This document shows positions 25,005-33,902 of a stretch of DNA of 64,000 nt, piece by piece. The DNA comes from Flavobacteriaceae bacterium UBA4166 (GTDB lineage: Bacteria; Bacteroidota; Bacteroidia; Flavobacteriales; Flavobacteriaceae), in assembly GCA_002379985.1 (NCBI GenBank), contig DFVG01000010.1, positions 1 to 64,000 of the forward strand, written 5' to 3'. The position numbers were made by a program, and so were the translations under genes. Positions within the stretch are counted from its first letter, which is position 1. The number at the start of each line of letters is the position of its first letter. A model generated the notes under the pieces. It saw nothing but the letters and a program-made list of their open reading frames with translations, had not been told where the DNA came from and ran no database searches.

Positions 25005-25262
25005 ATGACCACCGAAAGGATTTACGCCAAATTACTTCCCATTATCCAAAATTATTTACCTGAAGATGTTTCTCCCGATGAGGTGGATCCCGATAAGGAT
25101 CTTACGCGAGAGCTCAATATCAATTCTGCGCATTTGGTAGATGTGGTGTTGGATGTGGAAGATGCCTTTGATGTAGAGTTTGCTAATGATGATATGGAAA
25201 GTTTGCGAACCGTAAACGATGCCATTACCATTATTCAAAACAAGCTCAAGGAAAACCAATAA
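25005..25262 (+). CDS. Acyl carrier protein of the polyketide cluster
   Basis: An 85-residue acidic four-helix protein. The phosphopantetheine site is Ser41 in LNINSAHLVDVVLDVEDAF; the common DSL is replaced by NSA, but the surrounding hydrophobic pattern of helix II is kept. No phosphopantetheinyl transferase is in the window. It carries the growing acyl chain for the neighbouring ketosynthase, dehydratase and reductase. The next start follows two bases after its stop. Confidence 0.9.
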   Translation: MTTERIYAKLLPIIQNYLPEDVSPDEVDPDKDLTRELNINSAHLVDVVLDVEDAFDVEFANDDMESLRTVNDAITIIQNKLKENQ

Positions 25263-25264
25263 GC

Positions 25265-26032
25265 ATGGAAGGACTGTTTACGCCTGAAAATTTTATTGCG
25301 CTGGCCTTACTTACCTTGCTTCAAGCAGTATTAGGACTTGACAACTTGTTGTACATCTCTATTGAATCCAAGCGAGCGCCTGTAGAAAAGCAAAAAAAGG
25401 TGCGGCAACTGGGCATTGGTCTTGCCATTGTATTACGTATTGTGCTGCTCTTCGTGCTGTTGCGCCTTATCGAGTTATTTCAAGATCCCTTCTTCGGAAT
25501 TCATGCCACCGATGTTTTTGAAGGCGAATTCAACCTGCATAGTATCATTGTGCTTTTCGGTGGGGTTTTTATCATGTACACCGCTGTAAAAGAAATTTTA
25601 CACATGATGACCATTGAAAAGCATGAAAAAAAAACTGCCAAGCCGAAGTCGGTAGGCATGATCATTACCTCTATTGTGATCATGAATCTCGTCTTTTCAT
25701 TTGATTCTATTTTAGGCGCCATTGCCTTAACCGATGTGTTCTGGGTGATGGCAACCGCTATTGTTATTGGCGGACTGCTTATGATCTGGCTCAGCGGAAA
25801 GGTGACCGAGTTCCTGAAAAAGAATCGAATGTATGAAGTGCTCGGGCTTTTCATTTTACTCATTGTTGGCGTTATGTTACTTTCGGAAGGAGGACACATT
25901 GCCCATATGAAGCTCTTCGGAAACCCAATAACCCCTATGAGCAAAACAACCTTCTACTTTGTGATCGCGGTATTGGTGATCGTGGATATTGTTCAAGGCC
26001 GCTATCAGAAAAAGCTCAATAAACAATTGTAA
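25265..26032 (+). CDS. TerC-family membrane protein in the polyketide operon
   Basis: A 255-residue integral membrane protein with about seven TM helices. The two acidic family motifs are VLGLDNLLYIS and FSFDSILGAIALT. TerC proteins are linked to tellurite resistance and, in other bacteria, to manganese export that supports secreted metalloproteins. Why it sits between an ACP and an rRNA methyltransferase is unclear; it may only share the promoter. Another TerC protein is encoded at 32853-33836. Confidence 0.9.
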   Translation: MEGLFTPENFIALALLTLLQAVLGLDNLLYISIESKRAPVEKQKKVRQLGIGLAIVLRIVLLFVLLRLIELFQDPFFGIHATDVFEGEFNLHSIIVLFGGVFIMYTAVKEILHMMTIEKHEKKTAKPKSVGMIITSIVIMNLVFSFDSILGAIALTDVFWVMATAIVIGGLLMIWLSGKVTEFLKKNRMYEVLGLFILLIVGVMLLSEGGHIAHMKLFGNPITPMSKTTFYFVIAVLVIVDIVQGRYQKKLNKQL

Positions 26033-26035
26033 ACT

Positions 26036-27262
26036 ATGGAAGCCGGGCGTTTGAAGCGTACTCCAAACCGACTCGCCGTAAAACTCAGTACTGCAGGAGA
26101 ACGGGTGGTACGCAGCGGTCATCCGTGGATCTTTTCTAAGCGTATCGTAAAATGTAAGGAAGGCGGAAAACCGGGTGATATCGCCGTCATTTTCAGTCAG
26201 CAGTCCAATACCGTTTTGGGCATCGGACTCTACGATCCGGATTCTCCCATTCGAATTAAGATGCTGTATACCTCGGGGCCGGCGACCATCGATCAAGCCT
26301 TTTTTTCAGAAAAAATCATCCAAGCTAAAATGCTTCGGAAACCGCTCTTAGCAACGCATACGAATAGTTACCGACTAATTTTTGGGGAGAATGACGGATT
26401 GCCCGGGCTCATTGCCGATGTCTACGACACCGTACTGGTCATAAAATTATATACTGCAATTTGGTTGCCTTTCCTTCAGATGATCGTTCCGCTTATTGAA
26501 AAAGCAGCACAAACACAGACCACGGTAGTCAGACTCAACCGCTTGCTGGAGAAAAAGACCATTACAGGACTTACTGATGGCATGATCTGGAGTGGAAGTC
26601 TCACTTCAGAAACCGTTGTATTTCTGGAGCACGGAATTCGGTTTCAAGCCAATGTGATCAAAGGACATAAAACCGGATATTTTTTAGATCATCGCCATAA
26701 CCGGAAGCAAGTAGGGGAGATGGCTTCAGGAAAAACAGTTTTGGATGTGTTTTCTTATGCCGGTGGGTTTTCTGTTCATGCGCTAGTAGGCGGTGCGAAA
26801 GAAGTGACGAGTGTTGATATCAGTGCGCATGCGCTCGCTGTCGCGGAAGAAAATGCGCAACTCAATTCTTTCAACGGTACTCATAAAACCGTGGCAGGAG
26901 ACGCTTTTGAAGTCTTAGAAAACTGGGTTTCCGAAGGAATTACCTACGATATCGTGGTTATCGACCCCCCAAGTTTTGCGAAACGTGCTTCTGAAATTCC
27001 AAAAGCCATTAAAAAATATCATCAATTGGCTTCCTTAGGAGCGCAACTGGTCGCTAAAGGTGGAACGCTTGTCTTGGCTTCCTGTTCTTCAAGAATCAAT
27101 GCCGAACAATTTTTCGAAATCAACGACAAAGCCTTACGTCGTGTGGGAAGGGTATTTACACGTATCCAGAAAACCGCACACGATATCGATCATCCGGTTA
27201 CGTTTCCGGAAGGATGGTATTTAAAATGCGGGTATTATCAATTAGACAAAAAGCGAAAGTAG
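26036..27262 (+). CDS. RlmI-like class I SAM rRNA methyltransferase
   Basis: A 408-residue protein with an N-terminal PUA domain (VVRSGHPWIFSKRI), an EEHEE linker (DVYDTVLVIKLY) and a Rossmann methyltransferase domain: LDVFSYAGGFSVHAL (SAM), DPPSFAKRASEIPKA, and SCSSRINAEQF with the catalytic Cys. This layout fits RlmI, the 23S rRNA 5-methylcytosine methyltransferase. It is the last gene of the plus-strand operon and is convergent with gntP; the two coding regions overlap by about 20 bp. Confidence 0.88.
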   Translation: MEAGRLKRTPNRLAVKLSTAGERVVRSGHPWIFSKRIVKCKEGGKPGDIAVIFSQQSNTVLGIGLYDPDSPIRIKMLYTSGPATIDQAFFSEKIIQAKMLRKPLLATHTNSYRLIFGENDGLPGLIADVYDTVLVIKLYTAIWLPFLQMIVPLIEKAAQTQTTVVRLNRLLEKKTITGLTDGMIWSGSLTSETVVFLEHGIRFQANVIKGHKTGYFLDHRHNRKQVGEMASGKTVLDVFSYAGGFSVHALVGGAKEVTSVDISAHALAVAEENAQLNSFNGTHKTVAGDAFEVLENWVSEGITYDIVVIDPPSFAKRASEIPKAIKKYHQLASLGAQLVAKGGTLVLASCSSRINAEQFFEINDKALRRVGRVFTRIQKTAHDIDHPVTFPEGWYLKCGYYQLDKKRK

Positions 27263-28579
27263 CAGGACCGTAGAAAACCCTGTGAGCGCCAATAGCGTGG
27301 TCATGACCGTCCAACTTCGAAAGGTTTGCTCTTCATTCATTCCCAAATATTTACTTACCAACCAGAATCCGCTATCATTGACATGAGAAAGAATGGAGGC
27401 ACCCGCAGCAATGGCGATCACCAACAATGCTTTATCCATGGCTCCGGTTTCTGTAAGCAATAGGGGTGCTGTTACTCCGGCCGCAGTGATCATCGCAACG
27501 GTGGCAGAACCTTGTAGAATGCGAACCAACGCCGCCACCACAAAGGCAAACACCAACGTACTGAGTCCCATTTCCGAAAAATACGTCGCTAACATATCTC
27601 CGGCACCTGTTGCGATCAATGTTTCTTTAAACACCCCACCGGCGCCGGTCAGTAAAATGATGACCCCTGCAGGGGCTAACGATTTTGCTGTAATATTCTG
27701 AAGTGCCTTTCGGGAAGTACCGCGACGTACTCCCAACACGTACCATGCAAGAAGGTTCGCCAGGATTAGGGCTACAAAAGGATGTCCTACCATCTGCAGC
27801 CAATTTTTGATGCTCTCTGGAAGCCAATTGTCACCCAACGGACTGTTCAATACGGTATTGCAAACAATAAGGATGATAGGCAGTCCGATAATGGAAAAAA
27901 TGACTCCCACGGAAGGAAGTTGCCGTTGGTCTGCAGCATCTTCAAAACCTTCAGGAGCTTCAATATGAATACGCTTTGCAATATATTTTCCGAAAAGGGG
28001 TCCGCTTACAATAGCCGTAGGGATCCCGACGATAAAACCAAACACAATCACCCAACCCAGATCAGCATTCAGAATATCTGCTACCGCCACTGGACCAGGA
28101 GTCGGCGGAATAAAAGCATGTGTAATCGCAAGTCCGGCCAACAGTGGAATTCCGTATAGTAACAACGACTTTTTAGACTTCCGCTGCAGCGAATAAATAA
28201 GCGGCACTAAAATAATAAATGCGACATCGAAGAATACAGGAATGGCTACAAAGAAACCTGTAAGCATCAGTGCCCAAGCGGTATTCTTGTTTTTTGTTTT
28301 ATTCAAAAGAAATCCGGCGACGGCTTCCGCACCGCCACTGTGCTCTAGAATAGCTCCAAACATTGCTCCTAGTCCGACGACCACTGCCACGAAGCCCAAC
28401 GTATTGCCCATACCGATCTTGATAGTGTCAATAATATTGAGCGGTTGCATTCCGGCTAGAATTCCCACCAAAATACTAGCCATCAGCAAAGCGATAAATG
28501 CTTGGATGCGAAATTTTAGAATAAGGAGTAACAGCAGTGCGATGCCTGCGCCGATGGCAAGGAGTAACGTACTATCCAT
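27242..28579 (-). CDS. gntP: Gluconate:H+ symporter (GntP family)
   Basis: About 445 residues with some twelve TM helices. Family motifs include VGLGAMFGAILEHSGGAEAVA, FIPPTPGPVAVADIL and ILSHVNDSGFWLVSKY. It takes up gluconate with protons across the inner membrane. The start at 28579 lies inside the last codons of gnd (8-bp overlap), as expected in a coupled operon gntK-gnd-gntP. The substrate assignment rests on that context. Confidence 0.92.
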   Translation of the reverse strand: MDSTLLLAIGAGIALLLLLILKFRIQAFIALLMASILVGILAGMQPLNIIDTIKIGMGNTLGFVAVVVGLGAMFGAILEHSGGAEAVAGFLLNKTKNKNTAWALMLTGFFVAIPVFFDVAFIILVPLIYSLQRKSKKSLLLYGIPLLAGLAITHAFIPPTPGPVAVADILNADLGWVIVFGFIVGIPTAIVSGPLFGKYIAKRIHIEAPEGFEDAADQRQLPSVGVIFSIIGLPIILIVCNTVLNSPLGDNWLPESIKNWLQMVGHPFVALILANLLAWYVLGVRRGTSRKALQNITAKSLAPAGVIILLTGAGGVFKETLIATGAGDMLATYFSEMGLSTLVFAFVVAALVRILQGSATVAMITAAGVTAPLLLTETGAMDKALLVIAIAAGASILSHVNDSGFWLVSKYLGMNEEQTFRSWTVMTTLLALTGFSTVLLLSLFV

Positions 28580-29972
28580 GAGTATTGTTCCAATTCGTGG
28601 TAAAAGATTCATCTTCAAGACGGTCAATTCGACGGTAGGTGTGGGCGCCAAAACTATCTCGTTGTGCTTGAATTAAATTCGCAGGTAAAGACACTGAACT
28701 CATTGTATACCAATATTGTAACGCATTTGAAAAACAAGGCACGGCAATATGTTGAGCGGATGCTTCTGTAAGTATCGTATCTAAAGCAGGCACACCGTTC
28801 TTTCGAGTCGATTCAAACATCGGGTGCTGTAAAAAATCTTCTTCTGAAATAGCTTTCGAAATATCAACAACCAACGTTGAGGCCAAGATACAGCCGTTGG
28901 TCCACACGCGAGTAATTTCCTGTAAAGACACATCCCAGCCGTAGTGATCGGAGGCCATCTGGATCAATTGTAATCCCTCATGGTGATTCAACACACGCGC
29001 CCATCGGTAGGCATTTTGGAGCGCCTCAATTGTGATTAGCGCATCCGTTTTCGCAGCATTACTCAAGGCCGCCAATTGCTTTCGTTTCTTTTTTAAGGAA
29101 GAAAAGGATCTCGCGAACAAGGCCGATGCCGTAAACGAAGCAGGAGCTCCAAGTTCAGTTGCAGCTTGCACGGTCCAACTTCCGGTGCCTTTGCTGGCTG
29201 CGACATCTAGTACTTTTTCTAATAAGGGAGTGCCGTTTTCCTTCTTCCGAAGAATGTTAATGGTGGTTTCCAGAAGAAAGCTTTGTTCCAGACCTTCATT
29301 CCATTCCGAAAGTAGCTCCGCCATCGTATCATGATCTAGGCTAGGTTTCAATAAAACATATGCCTCTGCCAGTAATTGCATTTCAGCATATTCGATTCCA
29401 TTATGCACCATCTTTACAAAATGCCCACAACCTTGAGGCCCTAAATAAGCAACGCAGGGATTCCCATTGGGGTCTTTCGCCGCTATGCTTTCCAAAATAG
29501 GCTGAATTAAATAGTAATTGGTTTGTTGACCGCCGACCATCATTGAAGGACCTTTCCGCGCTCCGGAGGCACCTCCTGAAACCCCAACGCCAAAAAAGGC
29601 CATTCCTTTTTTCTGTAGCGAGCCGCAGCGTCGAAAAGTATCTTTGTAATGAGAATTTCCCCCATCGATAATACTATCATCGCGATCTAAAAAAGGCGTA
29701 AGTTGGTCGATCACTTCATCCACCGGGGCACCGGCCGGGACCATGATTAAAATCTTTCTGGGACGGGCGAGGGATGCTACAAAATCGGTCAGTTGCGTAT
29801 GGCCCTGAATATGCTCACCGGGATGGTCTTTGAGAAAATCAGCGACGACCCTTGCTTCGATACCTTCAGAACGGTTATACACTGAAATAGAAATACCCTT
29901 TTCCGCAGCATTTGCCGCTAGATTCGCTCCCATGACCCCTAGGCCAATAATTCCAAATTCAGCCTTATTCAT
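28572..29972 (-). CDS. gnd: 6-phosphogluconate dehydrogenase, decarboxylating
   Basis: About 466 residues. Rossmann motif IIGLGVMGANLAANAA, NADP-binding region YNRSEG, catalytic VGVSGGASGARKGPSMM and HFVKMVHNGIEYAEMQ (Lys and Asn), and the C-terminal substrate Arg/His region QRDSFGAHTYRRID. It converts 6-phosphogluconate to ribulose 5-phosphate, CO2 and NADPH. Start 29972 overlaps the end of gntK. Together with the kinase and permease it forms a complete gluconate route. Confidence 0.97.
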   Translation of the reverse strand: MNKAEFGIIGLGVMGANLAANAAEKGISISVYNRSEGIEARVVADFLKDHPGEHIQGHTQLTDFVASLARPRKILIMVPAGAPVDEVIDQLTPFLDRDDSIIDGGNSHYKDTFRRCGSLQKKGMAFFGVGVSGGASGARKGPSMMVGGQQTNYYLIQPILESIAAKDPNGNPCVAYLGPQGCGHFVKMVHNGIEYAEMQLLAEAYVLLKPSLDHDTMAELLSEWNEGLEQSFLLETTINILRKKENGTPLLEKVLDVAASKGTGSWTVQAATELGAPASFTASALFARSFSSLKKKRKQLAALSNAAKTDALITIEALQNAYRWARVLNHHEGLQLIQMASDHYGWDVSLQEITRVWTNGCILASTLVVDISKAISEEDFLQHPMFESTRKNGVPALDTILTEASAQHIAVPCFSNALQYWYTMSSVSLPANLIQAQRDSFGAHTYRRIDRLEDESFTTNWNNTHG

Positions 29973-30447
29973 ACGATTGGTATTTGGAAAGAATATCATC
30001 AACAATATGTTCGGGAGATCTAGTTACACTCACACGAAATGCTTTCGTGGGAGGTTCTAAGGCATCAAATTGGGACTGCAACAGGGCAGGAGGCATGTAA
30101 TGGTCTGTGCGCTGTTGTAGCCGCTGATAAATTGCCGGGTAACCCCCTTGTAAAAATACCCAAAAAGCGTCACGATTGCTATCTAACATGTCTCGATACG
30201 AACGTTTTAGTGCTGAGCAGGCCAAAACCGCCTCGCCTTCCGTTGACCATTTCTGAATATTTGTTGCTAAAGTTTCCAACCAAGGTTTTCGATCTGAATC
30301 ATTTAAGGACGTTCCTTGTTGCATTTTTAGCACATTCGATTCCGGATGAAAATCATCAGCATCGTAAAAGGGAGCGTTCAACCTATTGGCCAACAAAGTA
30401 CCTACCGTCGTTTTTCCGCAGCCGCTAACACCCATAATTATGATCAA
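29965..30447 (-). CDS. gntK: Gluconokinase
   Basis: A 160-residue P-loop kinase. Walker A is GVSGCGKTTVG; the substrate region is YDADDFHPESNVLKMQQG, and LACSALKRSYRD is the lid and phosphate contact of GntK/IdnK. It phosphorylates gluconate to 6-phosphogluconate, the substrate of the downstream gnd product. It is the first gene of the operon. Confidence 0.95.
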   Translation of the reverse strand: MIIIMGVSGCGKTTVGTLLANRLNAPFYDADDFHPESNVLKMQQGTSLNDSDRKPWLETLATNIQKWSTEGEAVLACSALKRSYRDMLDSNRDAFWVFLQGGYPAIYQRLQQRTDHYMPPALLQSQFDALEPPTKAFRVSVTRSPEHIVDDILSKYQSYE

Positions 30448-30585
30448 TGATCTGTATTTTAAAAGAAGTTACAAGGTACGTAGAATTTCAATTCTTTTAA
30501 AACCCTGTTAATAGGGGCGTTAAAGAGTTTTAAAACATTTCTTTATTACCTAATTGAAGTTTATTTTAATATAAAATCAAGCATT

Positions 30586-30960
30586 ATGAAAAAGATATTC
30601 TTAGTACTATTATTGTTGACCACTACAGGCATGTTTGCACAAGATCCCATGTTACAAAAGGATAATGAGGAAATGGAGGCAAGAGCCGAACTGCTCACGC
30701 AGCAGTACAATGAAGAACTCGCATTGACTCCCAAACAGCAATTGTTGTTTCAGAAAAAAGTAGAAGAATTCTTAATTCGAGCGGAGTCCATACGCATGAA
30801 AACCGAGGGAAAGAATGAAATGGATGCCTTAGCAGAGCTTCAGATTCAAGAAATTACTGAAATGAACAATGTGCTCACACAACCTCAAATGGATCTTTAC
30901 AAAAAACTACGCCCTGTCATGCAACCCATAGGGGAGGTTTCTGAGAATGAGAAAATGTAA
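30586..30960 (+). CDS. Small exported helical protein
   Basis: 124 residues with a signal peptide ending MFAQ. The mature part is charged and all-helical (EEMEARAELLTQQYNEEL ... LTPKQQLLFQKKVEEFL). LTPKQQ and LTQPQMDLYKKL resemble the LTxxQ helices of Spy/CpxP-type periplasmic chaperones, but the match is weak. Function unknown. It stands alone and ends at a strong terminator. Confidence 0.75.
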   Translation: MKKIFLVLLLLTTTGMFAQDPMLQKDNEEMEARAELLTQQYNEELALTPKQQLLFQKKVEEFLIRAESIRMKTEGKNEMDALAELQIQEITEMNNVLTQPQMDLYKKLRPVMQPIGEVSENEKM

Positions 30961-30985
30961 ACTAAGACAAAACAATTATAAAAGC

Positions 30986-31014
30986 GAAAGCGCAGTTTTT
31001 ACTGCGCTTTCTTT
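30986..31014 (+). terminator. Terminator after the small helical protein gene
   Basis: A perfect 11-bp stem (GAAAGCGCAGT / ACTGCGCTTTC) with a TTTT loop and a short T-run. It can act for the plus-strand gene. Confidence 0.8.
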
Positions 31015-31041
31015 ATAGGGAGTTGTTCAAGGGAGAACAAA

Positions 31042-31500
31042 TTATTTAAATTTTTCGTCTTTGGTGGTTGATTCGATCGTAGGATCGTCTGTATGCATCG
31101 TTTTTTTAAGTCCGGCAGAATCTACATTGAAAAACTCCATGATTTCGGTAGGGTTTTCAATTTGTTTCATTTTTTCTCCGTTGATCGCGATGGGCTGTGT
31201 GAGGACTTCATTATTATTCTGAAGGATTTTCACCCAGTCTTCGGTATTGTAATCAGATCGGTCTTTATCGTCTTCTTTCAAAACACGTTTATCAACCAAA
31301 TCGCCTACCTTGACATTAAGTCCGTCTGCGATTTCGGCCCACTGTGTACCCGTGACTTTTACTTTTGCAATATCAATGGTATGAATCTTCTCTTCGATCC
31401 CTTGTAAATAACTCAACGTATGTTTTCCCACACGTGTGTTGCTGCTATACACTAAGGTAAGCTGTTTGTCATCTCTTGCGAGTACTGCCATATCTTCCAT
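31042..31500 (-). CDS. ArsC/Spx-like thioredoxin-fold protein
   Basis: A 152-residue protein. SSNTRVGKHTLSYLQG stands where ArsC proteins have their N-terminal Cys loop, but the Cys is missing. VGDLVDKRVLKEDD, EDWVKILQNNNEVLTQPIAI and a final EIMEFF segment follow the C-terminal half of arsenate-reductase family proteins (LLVRTPI-like). It is thus probably a non-catalytic ArsC/Spx relative. It is two bases downstream of the ribosome hibernation factor gene, so a stress role is plausible. Confidence 0.6.
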   Translation of the reverse strand: MEDMAVLARDDKQLTLVYSSNTRVGKHTLSYLQGIEEKIHTIDIAKVKVTGTQWAEIADGLNVKVGDLVDKRVLKEDDKDRSDYNTEDWVKILQNNNEVLTQPIAINGEKMKQIENPTEIMEFFNVDSAGLKKTMHTDDPTIESTTKDEKFK

Positions 31501-31501
31501 C

Positions 31502-31804
31502 TTAATGAGTTTGCATCTTTTCCTTACGCTTCTGTAGTTGACGCTTTAATTCATTATACGATTCGCTTACAGATTTTTCAAAATTTTCATTCGATGCTTC
31601 TGCAAATATACGAGGTCCCGGCGCACTTAAACGAATATTACAGATTTTTCCTGTTTCGTCGCTTGAAGTATTTTCAGTTTTAAAGAAAACATCGGCTCTT
31701 ACGATGAAGTCATAGCGGTTAAACAATTTTTCTAATTTCTTAGCGGTAAAGATTTCTAGCGCGTCGCTAGCAGATACCTTATCATATTCGAAGTTGATGT
31801 TCAT
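31502..31804 (-). CDS. Ribosome hibernation/translation inhibitor (HPF/RaiA family)
   Basis: A 100-residue short HPF-type protein. The start MNINFEYDKVSASDALE, the KKLEKLFNRYD helix and the basic C-terminal helix (KSVSESYNELKRQLQKRKEK) are typical of the family, which binds the 30S decoding centre and silences ribosomes. I chose ATG 31804, since residues encoded upstream of it do not fit the fold. Confidence 0.9.
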   Translation of the reverse strand: MNINFEYDKVSASDALEIFTAKKLEKLFNRYDFIVRADVFFKTENTSSDETGKICNIRLSAPGPRIFAEASNENFEKSVSESYNELKRQLQKRKEKMQTH

Positions 31805-31972
31805 AATTATAGAATTTCTTTTAAAGATACAATAGGAGGGAGGGGGTGCCAAATTTTTAATAGTTCTTTGTGAAAAACTCTTGAAAGATCGTGCCGTTGC
31901 GTTAAATGTTTTTTAATTGTTTTTGGAAGCGGAATGCAGTCGTTACTTTTAGAAAAACAAAAAAAGAAAAAG

Positions 31973-32584
31973 ATGGCTGACACACTCAATGAAGTAAGAA
32001 AAATTACACCTACCGAATACGACATACATCCTTTAATCAAATCGCGATGGAGTCCCAGAGCGTTTGATTCGAAACCGCTCTCTGAAGAGGATATCCATAT
32101 TTTATTGGAAGCAGGACGTTGGGCTCCAAGCAGTAATAATTTACAGCCTTGGCGTATTATATGGGGATTGAAGGGTAGCGATACCTATAACCGTATTTTT
32201 GATTGCTTAGCCGAATTCAACCAAGGATGGGTAGAAGGGGCTCCGGCCTTGTGGATTGGAGCGATCAAAACCGATATGAAAGAGGGAAAGAAAGAAAACT
32301 TTCATGCCTTGCACGATCTCGGACTCTTTATGGGGAATGTTGTGAATCAAGCGGAATCGATGGGAATTGCTGTTCATCAAATGGCCGGAATTGATTTTGA
32401 GAAGGCGAAGAAAGAATTTGGCTTTCCTGATAACTATCATGTAGCTACGGCTACAGCCTTCGGGTATTATGGTGGGAATCCTGAAACACTTTCCGAAGAC
32501 TTACAAGAAGAAGAATTACAAACGAAACGCGAACGCAAGCCACAAGCCGAATTTGCCTTCAACGGAAATTTCAAAAAAGACTAA
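31973..32584 (+). CDS. Nitroreductase-family FMN oxidoreductase
   Basis: About 203 residues. FMN-binding SRWSPRAFDSKPLSEED and AGRWAPSSNNLQPWRII, a central NVVNQAESMGIAVHQMAGID helix and TATAFGYYG are all family hallmarks. NAD(P)H-dependent reduction of quinones or nitro compounds is the usual activity; the natural substrate is unknown. A short charged gene follows 3 bp downstream. Confidence 0.93.
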   Translation: MADTLNEVRKITPTEYDIHPLIKSRWSPRAFDSKPLSEEDIHILLEAGRWAPSSNNLQPWRIIWGLKGSDTYNRIFDCLAEFNQGWVEGAPALWIGAIKTDMKEGKKENFHALHDLGLFMGNVVNQAESMGIAVHQMAGIDFEKAKKEFGFPDNYHVATATAFGYYGGNPETLSEDLQEEELQTKRERKPQAEFAFNGNFKKD

Positions 32585-32587
32585 ACC

Positions 32588-32797
32588 ATGGAAAAAACAA
32601 GAAAACAAAAGAAGCATGCCGACTTCCAAGATGCTTACCGCAGATCTTCTAACTTTAACAAGTCGACAAAAAAGGAAGACTTTGAGCCGGGCGAGAATGG
32701 GGAATTAACCTTAGCGGAAAAAGAAGAGCGTGATGCGAAAAAAATTGCAGATGCCATGAAGCATTTGGAAGATGAAGATACAGACGAGAACAGTTAG
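32588..32797 (+). CDS. Small highly charged protein
   Basis: 69 residues, rich in Lys, Glu and Asp, with no hydrophobic core; likely disordered (KQKKHADFQDAYRRSSNF ... MKHLEDEDTDENS). It is placed three bases after the nitroreductase stop and followed by a terminator, so it is probably translated as part of that operon. I do not recognise a family. Confidence 0.7.
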   Translation: MEKTRKQKKHADFQDAYRRSSNFNKSTKKEDFEPGENGELTLAEKEERDAKKIADAMKHLEDEDTDENS

Positions 32798-32814
32798 TGA
32801 ATTGTGTTTTGGTT

Positions 32815-32854
32815 AAAACGGCGGGATCCGAATAACGGGTGTCGCCGTTTTTTT
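32815..32854 (+). terminator. Terminator between the nitroreductase operon and terC
   Basis: The stem AAAACGGCG / CGCCGTTTT encloses a 19-base loop and continues into a T-run; the A-rich left arm could also serve the opposing gene. Confidence 0.7.
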
Positions 32855-33836
32855 ATGAAGGTAAGTGAGGGTCATCGGCAGGTGGGAGGTCTTCTTCAGG
32901 AAGGGGTTGCTTAATATAAACCGAAGCCAAAACGCCTCCTAGCAAAGCAACTGCGATAACCGCTAACGAAGCCCATTCCGGAATTTCAATATGGTGGGAA
33001 AAGATCATTTTGAGTCCGACAAACGTCAGGATCGCCACTAAGCTATAATTGATATAGCGGAACTTCTCTAACATTCGGGAAATTAAAAAATACATCGATC
33101 TAAGTCCGAGTATCGCTAAAATATTCGAACTAAACACCAAAAACGGATCGGCTGTAATCGCAAGAATGGCCGGAATGCTGTCTAAGGCAAAGAGTACGTC
33201 CGTGAGCTCAATGACGATAAGGGCTAAGAATAGGGGCGTGGCCATACGCTTTCCCATTTTCCGAATAAAAAATTTATCGCCTTCCGTATGGTGGGTTACC
33301 GCGAAAAATTTCCGTACCCAGCGATAGACCTTCGAATCTTTCGGGTTGAAATCTTCTTCCCCATTAGAACGCAGCATTTTGTAGGCGGTGTAGAGTAGGA
33401 AGGCTCCAAAAACATAAATGATCCATTCGAATTTATTGATAAGCGCCACACCAAAGAGAATCATGAGTCCGCGAAACACCACCGCACCCAAAATACCCCA
33501 GAACAGGACTCGGTGTTGGTATTTGCTGGGAATATTAAAGGAGGAGAAGATGATGGCGATCACAAAGACATTATCGATACTTAGGGATAATTCGATCAAA
33601 TAACCCGTAATATATTTTAAGGTAGCGTTCGAAGGAGTGAGTCCGGTAGGGTTCTCAACGAGTTCATGTTGAAATAGCAGATAGATCGCTCCCGAAAAAG
33701 CCAAGGCAAACGACACCCAAACGGTGGTCCAGATTGCGGCTTCTTTTGTTTTGATAACGTGTGCTTTGCGATTGAAGACACCGAGGTCTAAGGCAAGAAA
33801 AATAATAATGAGCGCAATAAAAGCAGTCCAGATCAC
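32853..33836 (-). CDS. TerC/Alx-family membrane protein
   Basis: A 327-residue membrane protein with nine predicted helices, matching the long Alx form rather than the short TerC at 25265. Acidic motifs ELSLSIDNVFVIAIIFS and ELTDVLFALDSIPAILAIT are intact. Alx/TerC proteins have been tied to manganese export. I looked upstream for a yybP-ykoY type Mn riboswitch and did not see one. Confidence 0.9.
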   Translation of the reverse strand: MIWTAFIALIIIFLALDLGVFNRKAHVIKTKEAAIWTTVWVSFALAFSGAIYLLFQHELVENPTGLTPSNATLKYITGYLIELSLSIDNVFVIAIIFSSFNIPSKYQHRVLFWGILGAVVFRGLMILFGVALINKFEWIIYVFGAFLLYTAYKMLRSNGEEDFNPKDSKVYRWVRKFFAVTHHTEGDKFFIRKMGKRMATPLFLALIVIELTDVLFALDSIPAILAITADPFLVFSSNILAILGLRSMYFLISRMLEKFRYINYSLVAILTFVGLKMIFSHHIEIPEWASLAVIAVALLGGVLASVYIKQPLPEEDLPPADDPHLPS

Positions 33837-33902
33837 AGGCGGTTAATTTTACGCAAAAGTACGGCGACGGTTCAAGAAACTGTTTTAGAGAAATGTTAAG
33901 GT

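Noticed and set aside
19620..25262. The polyketide operon as a flexirubin/aryl polyene cluster
   Set aside because: Those clusters use type II-like KS/CLF pairs, an ammonia lyase and dialkylresorcinol DarA/DarB. Here there is a single type III PKS and no such genes.
25501..25944. A 147-codon antisense frame inside the first TerC gene
   Set aside because: Its composition is that of the complement of a membrane protein gene, it has no family match, and the TerC frame is clearly the real one.
32853..33900. A manganese (yybP-ykoY) riboswitch before the TerC gene
   Set aside because: The sequence upstream of 33836 is short and shows none of the conserved loop bases of that riboswitch.
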